Below, one piece after another: positions 5,657 to 10,383 of a DNA stretch of 10,383 nt. This DNA is from Pseudomonadota bacterium (lineage in GTDB: Bacteria; Pseudomonadota; Gammaproteobacteria; Burkholderiales; Burkholderiaceae_B). Location: the NCBI GenBank assembly GCA_023427085.1, contig JAEZBO010000114.1:1-10383 (forward strand), in the 5' to 3' direction. The position numbers and the translations under genes are program-made. The first letter of the stretch is position 1. The number at the start of each line of letters is the position of its first letter. Under the pieces are notes generated by a model. That model was not told the DNA's origin. It worked only from the letters and a program-made list of their open reading frames with translations, and did not search any database.

Positions 5657-7696
5657 ATGAGTTCCGTCGACCTCGAAGATGTCCCGACCAACCCCACCGG
5701 CAACACCCACTTCAACGACATCGTCGAGCGCGCCCGTTCGCGCCGCGGTTTCCTCAAGACCGGTCTGGGCTTCGGCGCCGTCGGCTTCCTGGGCCTGGGC
5801 CTGAGCGCCTGTAGCAACAGCGACGACGATGACGACACGACGCCGCCGGAAGAAACGCCCGGCACGCCCGGCGAGCCGGCACCCGGCCCGCTGCTCGGCT
5901 TCACCGCCATCCCCGCCAGCACCGGCGACGACATCGTCGTGCCGCCCGGCTATCGCTCGGCCGTGTTCTGCCGCTGGGGCGACCCGCTGGTCAACGCCGC
6001 GGCCGCCTGGAAGACCGACGCGACCAATACCGCCGCCGAACAGGCCCTGCAGTTCGGCGACAACCATGACGGCATGCACTTCTTCCCGCTCGACGGCGAG
6101 AGCAGCACCGAAGGCCTGCTGGTCATGAACCACGAATACCTGAACGACGAATTCTTCTATCCGCCGTCGGTCGAACCCGGCGGCGCCGGCTGGTCGCTCG
6201 AGCAGGTGCGCAAGGGCCAGCACGCCCACGGCGTGTCGGTCGCCCACGTGCGGCTGGTCGGCGGCAACTGGGAAGTCGTGGTGCCCTCGACGTACAACCG
6301 CCGTATCCACATCAACACCGCGATGGCGCTGACCGGCCCGGCAGCCGGCCATGCACAGCTGCAGACCGCCGCCGATCCGACCGGCACCACGTCGTTCGGC
6401 ACCGTCAACAACTGCGGCAACGGCTACACGATGTGGGGCACGTACCTGACCTGCGAAGAGAACTTCAACGGCTACTTCGGCACCATGAGCGGCGCCGATA
6501 CGCGCAACACTTCGCAGCGCCGTTACGGCCTGGCCGGCCGCAACACCAGCTACCGCTGGGAAGACTTCGATCCGCGCTTCGACTACGTCACCAACCCGAA
6601 CGAAAGCAACCGCTTCGGCTGGATCGTCGAGATCGATCCCTTCGACCCCTCGTCGACGCCCAAGAAACGCACCGCGCTGGGCCGCATCAAGCACGAGAAC
6701 GCCGCGCAGACGCTGGCCGCCGACAACCGCGTGGTGGTCTACATGGGTGACGACCAGGCCAACGACTACGTCTACAAGTTCGTGTCCGACGGCAAGTACT
6801 CGGCCGACGCGCCGATGCTCAATCGCAACCTGCTCGAGACCGGCACGCTGTACGTCGCCCAGTTCGAGGACGGCGACGCCACCGGCGACATGATGGGCAC
6901 CGGCCGCTGGATCGCGCTCAAGCTCGACACGCCCAAGACCGGCGGCGGCACGCTGGCCGACGATTTCGCCGACATCGGCGAGATCCTGATCCACACGCGC
7001 CTGGCCGCCGATCTGGTCGGCGCCACGCCGATGGATCGTCCCGAGTGGGTCACGGTGCATCCGCAGACCGGCGAGGTCTACCTGACGCTGACCAACAACT
7101 CGGGCCGTGCCGCCGGCGCCATCGACGACGCCAACCCGCGCGCCAACAACGTCTACGGCCAGATCGTGCGCTGGCGCGAAACCGGCAACGACGCTGCCGC
7201 GATGACCTTCGAGTGGGACCTGTTCGTGCTGGCCGGCAACCCCAACGCCGGCGACGGCCTGACCGCCGGTTCGTCCAACATCACGGCCGACAACCTGTTC
7301 AACAGCCCCGACGGCCTGGCCTTCGACAAGTTCGGTCGCCTGTGGATCCAGACCGACGGCAACTTCTCGAACAGCGGCCGCTACGAAGGCATGGGCAACA
7401 ACCAGATGCTGGTCGCCGATCCGCAGGCTGGCGCCGGCAACGGCGAGATCCGCCGCTTCCTGGTCGGTCCGTCGGGTTGCGAAATCACCGGCATCACCTG
7501 GACGCCCGACCACAAGTACGTGTTCGTCAACGTCCAGCATCCTGGTGAATACGGTGGCCACCCGCGTGCGGCCGGCGCCGTCTCGCCGGACGTCGATCCG
7601 CTGGCTTTCTCGCAGTGGCCCGAGCCCGCTGGCGGACGTCCGCGTTCGTCGACGGTGGTGATCTGGAAGGAAGACGGCGGCGTGGTCGGCAGCTGA
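5657..7696 (+). CDS. phoX: PhoX-family alkaline phosphatase, Tat-exported predicted lipoprotein
   Basis: PhoX enzymes release phosphate from organic phosphomonoesters outside the cytoplasm, using iron and calcium. The product is 679 residues, and AAGGA six bases before the ATG fixes the start. A twin-arginine motif SRRGFLK (28-34) precedes a hydrophobic stretch and a lipobox LSAC (Cys52), then SNSDDDDDTTPPEETP. This predicts Tat export of a folded, metal-loaded enzyme and lipid anchoring, with Ser +2 favouring the outer membrane. Catalytic-domain landmarks are NHEY (158-161), MWGTYLTCEENFNGYFG with Cys266 and Glu267/268, MGDDQANDYVYKF, RPEWVTVHPQTGEVYLTLTNN and NSPDGLAFDKFGRLW. In the characterised family member a Cys and several Glu/Asp residues bind the Fe/Ca cluster; Cys266 is the likely equivalent here. 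The gene is divergent from the choice-of-anchor I gene, with PHO-like sites between them. Family assignment is firm; the lipidation is inferred. Confidence 0.92.
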   Translation: MSSVDLEDVPTNPTGNTHFNDIVERARSRRGFLKTGLGFGAVGFLGLGLSACSNSDDDDDTTPPEETPGTPGEPAPGPLLGFTAIPASTGDDIVVPPGYRSAVFCRWGDPLVNAAAAWKTDATNTAAEQALQFGDNHDGMHFFPLDGESSTEGLLVMNHEYLNDEFFYPPSVEPGGAGWSLEQVRKGQHAHGVSVAHVRLVGGNWEVVVPSTYNRRIHINTAMALTGPAAGHAQLQTAADPTGTTSFGTVNNCGNGYTMWGTYLTCEENFNGYFGTMSGADTRNTSQRRYGLAGRNTSYRWEDFDPRFDYVTNPNESNRFGWIVEIDPFDPSSTPKKRTALGRIKHENAAQTLAADNRVVVYMGDDQANDYVYKFVSDGKYSADAPMLNRNLLETGTLYVAQFEDGDATGDMMGTGRWIALKLDTPKTGGGTLADDFADIGEILIHTRLAADLVGATPMDRPEWVTVHPQTGEVYLTLTNNSGRAAGAIDDANPRANNVYGQIVRWRETGNDAAAMTFEWDLFVLAGNPNAGDGLTAGSSNITADNLFNSPDGLAFDKFGRLWIQTDGNFSNSGRYEGMGNNQMLVADPQAGAGNGEIRRFLVGPSGCEITGITWTPDHKYVFVNVQHPGEYGGHPRAAGAVSPDVDPLAFSQWPEPAGGRPRSSTVVIWKEDGGVVGS

Positions 7697-7712
7697 TCGC
7701 CAGCCCTGGGCA

Positions 7713-7748
7713 ACGCTGGCCGGGCTGCGCGAGCAGTCCGGCCAGCGT
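7713..7748 (+). terminator. Stem-loop after phoX, possible terminator without U-tract
   Basis: ACGCTGGCCGG (7713-7723) pairs perfectly with CCGGCCAGCGT (7738-7748) around a 14-base loop, starting 17 bases after the phoX stop. The stem is strong, but the following bases (GACAAGACC) contain no U-run. It could be a weak terminator or protect the 3' end of the phoX message. Confidence 0.5.
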
Positions 7749-7749
7749 G

Positions 7750-7832
7750 ACAAGACCCCGGTATGGCGGGGCGTTTGAGACGTGGACGGCTGCTGCCGTC
7801 GGGTCCAGGCGCTGCGCTAACCGGGGTCTTGT
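7750..7832. repeat. 13-bp perfect inverted repeat in the intergenic region
   Basis: ACAAGACCCCGGT (7750-7762) and ACCGGGGTCTTGT (7820-7832) are exact reverse complements with 57 bases between them. A further hairpin (7785-7800) sits inside, so an RNA from either strand could form a branched structure. No transposase, target-site duplication or open reading frame was found inside. Confidence 0.6.
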
Positions 7833-7944
7833 GTCGTTTCAAGCCGATTAGAAAGGGCGCATCGCGGTGCCCGCTCCGGCTGCCAAGTTCCTGGGGCGTC
7901 CGGCGTCGCGGCTGGCACGCGTCTCGCGTCTCGCGGCGCGCGCG

Positions 7945-8583
7945 TCAGCCTGCCAGGCAGGCCTGCAGCGCGCGCTCGTACGATTGCACCGACACCGCGG
8001 TGGTCCATTGCGAGGCCGCCGCCGGATCGTAGCCGCTGTGGTTGACCGCGGCGCGCTGGCAGTCGGCGCGCGAGCGTGGCGCCGTCGCCACGGCCGTGCC
8101 GGCCACGCGCCCTGGCACGCCGGTGGCCGGCTGGACCGCGTAGCCCTGCGCCGTCGACGGTTCGATGCTGCCGACGCGGGGCATGGCGGCCGCGCCGCTG
8201 GCGGCGGGCACGGCGCCGGATACCGGCGGCACGGTGACCGGCACGCTGCCCAAGGCGGGCGGGCTGTCGTAGGTGACCGCGTTGCCGTAATAGGACGGGT
8301 TGACGTAGGCCGGCGAGCGATCGCGGTTGCGCTCGGCATTGTTGGCCAGCACCAGCCCGGCGCCGACCAGCGCGATGGCGCCGGCCACCCACCAGCCGTC
8401 GCCACTGCTGCCGCGGTGGCCGCGATGGCCGTGGTGACCGTAATAGTTGTGATAGCCGCCGTGGTAGCCGCTGTAGCGCGGCGAGTTCCAGCCCCAGCCG
8501 CCGCCGGCGAAGGCATGGGCGGGCACCAGCAGGGCGGTGGCGAGCAAGGCGGCGCAGCTGCGCTTGACGATACGGAAGGACAT
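7945..8583 (-). CDS. Hypothetical exported His/Gly/Tyr-rich protein with one membrane segment
   Basis: I do not recognise a named family. The product is 212 residues. The ATG at 8583 has AGGAG eight bases upstream, so I preferred it to a longer in-frame start at 8631. Residues 1-26 form a signal peptide ending AHAFA. Residues 27-62 are rich in His, Gly, Tyr and Arg (GYHGGYHNYYGHHGHRGHRG). A hydrophobic Gly/Ala helix follows at about 64-80 (WWVAGAIALVGAGLVLA), then a Pro/Ala/Val-rich middle. The C-terminal 40 residues contain Cys175 and Cys209, which could form a disulfide, and SYERALQACLAG at the end. The likely location is the periplasm or inner membrane facing outwards. The His-rich stretch might bind metal, but this is speculation. 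Nothing links it to either neighbour. Confidence 0.7.
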   Translation of the reverse strand: MSFRIVKRSCAALLATALLVPAHAFAGGGWGWNSPRYSGYHGGYHNYYGHHGHRGHRGSSGDGWWVAGAIALVGAGLVLANNAERNRDRSPAYVNPSYYGNAVTYDSPPALGSVPVTVPPVSGAVPAASGAAAMPRVGSIEPSTAQGYAVQPATGVPGRVAGTAVATAPRSRADCQRAAVNHSGYDPAAASQWTTAVSVQSYERALQACLAG

Positions 8584-8650
8584 GGCGGGCTCCTGGCCGG
8601 GCGCAGCACAGCGCGGCCCGGCGTCTGTCACTTTACACCCGCCGGGTTTC

Positions 8651-8673
8651 GGCCGCAGCCGCCGGCCGCGGCC
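8651..8673 (-). terminator. GC-rich stem just after the thiol dioxygenase stop
   Basis: GGCCGC (8651-8656) and GCGGCC (8668-8673) form a short 6-bp stem immediately downstream of the stop at 8674-8676. There is no U-tract, and in such GC-rich DNA short stems arise by chance, so this is only a candidate. The interval 8584-8673 also holds GCCGGGC/GCCCGGC (8596-8602/8616-8622), close to the ribosome binding site of the next minus-strand gene. Confidence 0.25.
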
Positions 8674-9297
8674 TCAAGGCGAGGCCGGCTGGCCGTCGGC
8701 GGCGCGCACCTGTGCCGAGCGATCCCACAGATTGGGCGTGACGGTCGACGAATAGCCCGACACGAAGGGCTTGGGTGCACCGCTGGCCGGGTCATAGACG
8801 CGGCGGCGCACCGCGCCGATGTTGCCGCCGTACAGATGGATGCTGATCGAGACCCGGTCGGGATGGGCGTTCCAGACCTTGTGCACGTCGCCTTCGTCGG
8901 GCGACAGCACGTCGATGTCGCCGGGCGCCAGCAGCACCGGCACGCCCAGCGGCGTACAGCCGTCCGGCCCGGGCCGATACCGCTGGCCGTACTCGCTGCC
9001 GCGCAGCATGCCGACGTAGCCCCATACCCCGTGGTCGTGGATCGGCGTGGCCTGGCCCGGGCCCCAGACGAAGCTGACCAGGCTGAAACGTTCGAGCGGA
9101 TCGCAATGCAGCAGGTACTGCTGATAGAACTGGGGATGCGGCACCGTGCAGGCCTCGGGCAGCCAGTCGTCGACCGCGATCAGCTCGGCCAACGCGGCCT
9201 GCAGTACCGGTCCGGCCATCGGCGCGCTGCCATGCTGGTCGGCCAGTACGGTGGCGGTGCGCACGAAGTGGCGAAGTCGTTCCAGGTTCTGGCTCAT
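8674..9297 (-). CDS. Cupin thiol dioxygenase, probably 3-mercaptopropionate dioxygenase type
   Basis: This is a cytoplasmic non-haem iron enzyme of the cysteine dioxygenase family, which adds O2 to a thiol to give a sulfinate. The product is 207 residues, normal for the family, and the ATG has GGAG upstream. The iron ligands are His87 and His89 in TPIHDHGVWG and His139 in GDVHKVW. SISIHLY gives the Ser152-His154-Tyr156 triad of the family. In mammalian cysteine dioxygenase the substrate carboxylate is held by Arg60 in a Tyr-Thr-Arg context; here the aligned segment reads FYQQY, with Gln60. A Gln at this position is typical of bacterial 3-mercaptopropionate dioxygenases, so that substrate is more likely than cysteine. 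Both remain possible. The gene is divergent from the ParB-like gene; no sulfur-metabolism neighbour is visible. Confidence 0.88.
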   Translation of the reverse strand: MSQNLERLRHFVRTATVLADQHGSAPMAGPVLQAALAELIAVDDWLPEACTVPHPQFYQQYLLHCDPLERFSLVSFVWGPGQATPIHDHGVWGYVGMLRGSEYGQRYRPGPDGCTPLGVPVLLAPGDIDVLSPDEGDVHKVWNAHPDRVSISIHLYGGNIGAVRRRVYDPASGAPKPFVSGYSSTVTPNLWDRSAQVRAADGQPASP

Positions 9298-9383
9298 GCG
9301 GGGCTCCGGGCGGGGCAGGGTGTCGGGCGGGGCGGACGACGGCGCGGCCGCCACGGCGGCCCGGGCGCGGGGCCGCTTCATGT

Positions 9384-9390
9384 CATCATA
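9384..9390. promoter_or_regulatory. Candidate symmetric -10 for the divergent genes
   Basis: In the 132-base interval between the thiol dioxygenase and the ParB-like gene, the minus strand reads TATGAT (9390-9385) and the plus strand CATCAT (9384-9389). They match 5 and 4 of 6 positions of the sigma-70 -10 respectively and overlap. No good -35 was found for either direction. The rest of the interval is very GC-rich and includes a GGCCGCC/GGCGGCC palindrome at 9346-9361. Confidence 0.3.
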
Positions 9391-9429
9391 GCGGGTTGCC
9401 GACCTTCGTTTTTCTGCCGTATCTCTGCC

Positions 9430-10338
9430 ATGACCGACATCCGTATCGACGAATCCCTGCGTGCCTACATCGACCCCCTGACCGACGACGAATACGCCGC
9501 GCTCGAGCGCAGCCTGCTCGACGAGGGTTGCCGGGACGCCTTGGTGCTGTGGGGCAATCTGCTGGTCGACGGCCATAATCGCTATGGCATCTGCCGCAAG
9601 CACGGCATCGCGTTCCAGACCGTGCAGAACACCCGCTTTCGCAGCATCGAGGACGTGCACCTGTGGATGATCGACAACCACCTGGGCCGGCGCAGTGTCT
9701 CGGACTACCAGCGTGGCGTGCTGGCCTTGCGCAAGAAGGAAATCCTGGCCGCGCGTACGCCGGTCGCCGCCGGCCGTGACGCGCCGGCTGCCGCGGGCCA
9801 AACCGGCGAGGGTGGCGACGAGGCTGCGATGCAGGGCACCGGCGCAGCCGATTCGTCGGCCGCGCAGTCCGACGCCGCGCCCAGCGCACGGGCGCAGGCG
9901 GTGTTGACGCGCCAGGCCTTGGCGCGCGCGGCGCGGCTCAGCAGCGCGACGCTGGGGCAGATCGAAAGAATCGAAAAATCCGCCGCGCCCGCGCTGGTCG
10001 AGGCGGTCAAGACCGGCCTGATTTCGATCAACGCGGCCGCCGAGGTCGCCAGCCTGCCCGAGGCCGAGCAGAGCGCGGCCGTGGCCGGTGGCAAGAAGGA
10101 CCTGCGCGAGCTGGCCAAGCGGGTGCGCGATGCGCGCAAGCCGCCCAAGCCGCCCGCCGCGGCGCCGGCCGCCCCCGAACTGCCCGACGATGCGACGCCC
10201 GAGCAAGTCGAGATCGCCCAGCTCAAGCATGCGCTGGCGCTGATGACCGACGAGCGCGACCAGCTCAAGAAAAAGGTGCAGCAGTTGACGATCGCGCTGT
10301 CGCAGGCGCGCGAGGGCGATCCCGGCCCGGCGTTCTGA
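9430..10338 (+). CDS. Orphan ParB/Srx-like DNA-binding protein with expanded linker
   Basis: The product is 302 residues, with no signal peptide. The N-terminus (about 1-70) is a ParB/sulfiredoxin-type fold: a helix (TDDEYAALERSLLDEG) followed by LLVDGHNRYGICRKHGI, with the DGHNR signature at 47-51. WMIDNHLGRRSVSDYQRGVLAL (about 76-97) matches the segment following this domain in plasmid and phage ParB-like proteins. A low-complexity Ala/Gly/Asp/Ser linker covers about 108-156. A helical region then follows (RQALARAARLSSATLGQIERIE, TGLISINAAAEVA near 196-206) that resembles the helix-turn-helix part of such proteins. Residues 258-295 form a Leu-rich probable coiled coil for dimerisation. The frame is open far upstream, but the ATG at 9430 begins the recognisable domain; it has no Shine-Dalgarno. 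No ParA partner or parS-like site was seen. The target is unknown; regulator, partition relic or mobile-element leftover are all possible. Confidence 0.8.
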   Translation: MTDIRIDESLRAYIDPLTDDEYAALERSLLDEGCRDALVLWGNLLVDGHNRYGICRKHGIAFQTVQNTRFRSIEDVHLWMIDNHLGRRSVSDYQRGVLALRKKEILAARTPVAAGRDAPAAAGQTGEGGDEAAMQGTGAADSSAAQSDAAPSARAQAVLTRQALARAARLSSATLGQIERIEKSAAPALVEAVKTGLISINAAAEVASLPEAEQSAAVAGGKKDLRELAKRVRDARKPPKPPAAAPAAPELPDDATPEQVEIAQLKHALALMTDERDQLKKKVQQLTIALSQAREGDPGPAF

Positions 10339-10344
10339 CGGCGC

Positions 10345-10371
10345 GCGGCGCTCGCCGGCCAGCAGCGCCGC
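10345..10371 (+). terminator. Hairpin after the ParB-like gene, possible terminator
   Basis: GCGGCGCT (10345-10352) pairs with AGCGCCGC (10364-10371) around an 11-base loop, seven bases after the stop codon. No U-tract is visible before the window ends at 10383, so termination is uncertain. Confidence 0.35.
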
Positions 10372-10383
10372 CCGCCGCCGCGC

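Larger units (their letters stand above)
7697..7944. other. Non-coding interval rich in inverted repeats
   Basis: This is the longest gene-free stretch after the phoX/anchor-I divergent region, lying between two convergent genes. It holds a stem-loop at 7713-7748, a 13-bp inverted repeat 7750-7762/7820-7832, and a small hairpin nested within it (GACGGC-TGCT-GCCGTC, 7785-7800). No convincing open reading frame or ribosome binding site was seen. The part from 7833 to 7944 shows no clear feature apart from one arm (7912-7917) of a short repeat that pairs with 7951-7956, inside the end of the next gene. Confidence 0.6.

Noticed and set aside
5522..7753. A 743-codon minus-strand open frame opposite phoX
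   Set aside because: The plus strand encodes a clear PhoX protein with Tat motif and family landmarks; the opposite frame has the low-complexity composition typical of antisense frames in high-GC DNA.
7912..7961. Repeats around the 3' end of the His-rich protein gene (CTGGCA/TGCCAG and the palindrome CCTGCC-A-GGCAGG)
   Set aside because: Arms are only six bases and partly coding; no U-tract follows on either strand, so a terminator or binding site cannot be supported.
7867..9429. Long in-frame extension upstream of the ParB-like protein, open from 7867
   Set aside because: It runs antisense through two recognisable minus-strand genes and shows no domain; the ParB-like domain starts directly at the ATG at 9430.
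9298..10230. Long upstream extension of the thiol dioxygenase frame, antisense to the ParB-like gene
   Set aside because: The dioxygenase family starts near the ATG at 9297, which has a GGAG ribosome binding site; the extension has no recognisable content.

Overview
The window is a GC-rich chromosomal segment with tightly packed genes. It most likely comes from a betaproteobacterium of the Burkholderiales, perhaps the Alcaligenaceae (Bordetella/Achromobacter type). This placement rests on gene content, codon use and the divergent gspC/gspG arrangement, not on a search. No rRNA, tRNA, CRISPR array or insertion sequence was seen.

Layout. Positions 1-2640 (minus strand) hold an overlapping type II secretion (T2SS) pseudopilin operon, gspG-gspH-gspI-gspJ-gspK, with gspK cut by the left edge. 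Facing it, 2815-3261 (plus) encodes a short GspC. Positions 3361-5370 (minus) encode a choice-of-anchor I beta-propeller lipoprotein that ends in a clear intrinsic terminator. Divergent from it, 5657-7696 (plus) encodes a PhoX-family alkaline phosphatase with a Tat motif followed by a lipobox. Positions 7697-7944 are non-coding and rich in inverted repeats. Positions 7945-8583 (minus) encode a small exported His/Gly/Tyr-rich protein. Positions 8674-9297 (minus) encode a cupin thiol dioxygenase whose residues fit 3-mercaptopropionate dioxygenase better than cysteine dioxygenase. Positions 9430-10338 (plus) encode an orphan ParB-like DNA-binding protein.

How it may work together. The 1-7696 block looks like a phosphate-scavenging unit. 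The gspG/gspC intergenic region has two oppositely oriented PHO-box-like sites, each followed after exactly 10 bp by a -10-like hexamer; the two hexamers overlap, giving one symmetric divergent promoter. The second divergent intergenic region, between the anchor-I lipoprotein and PhoX, carries a good PHO-box-like direct repeat on the minus strand and a weaker facing one. Both lipoproteins have nearly the same acidic, Pro/Thr-rich tether after the lipid cysteine. My hypothesis is a PhoB-controlled T2SS whose clients are the two neighbouring phosphate-scavenging lipoproteins, by analogy with the phosphate-controlled Hxc system of Pseudomonas aeruginosa. PhoB control and client status are inferences. 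The genes to the right of 7697 appear unrelated to this unit.
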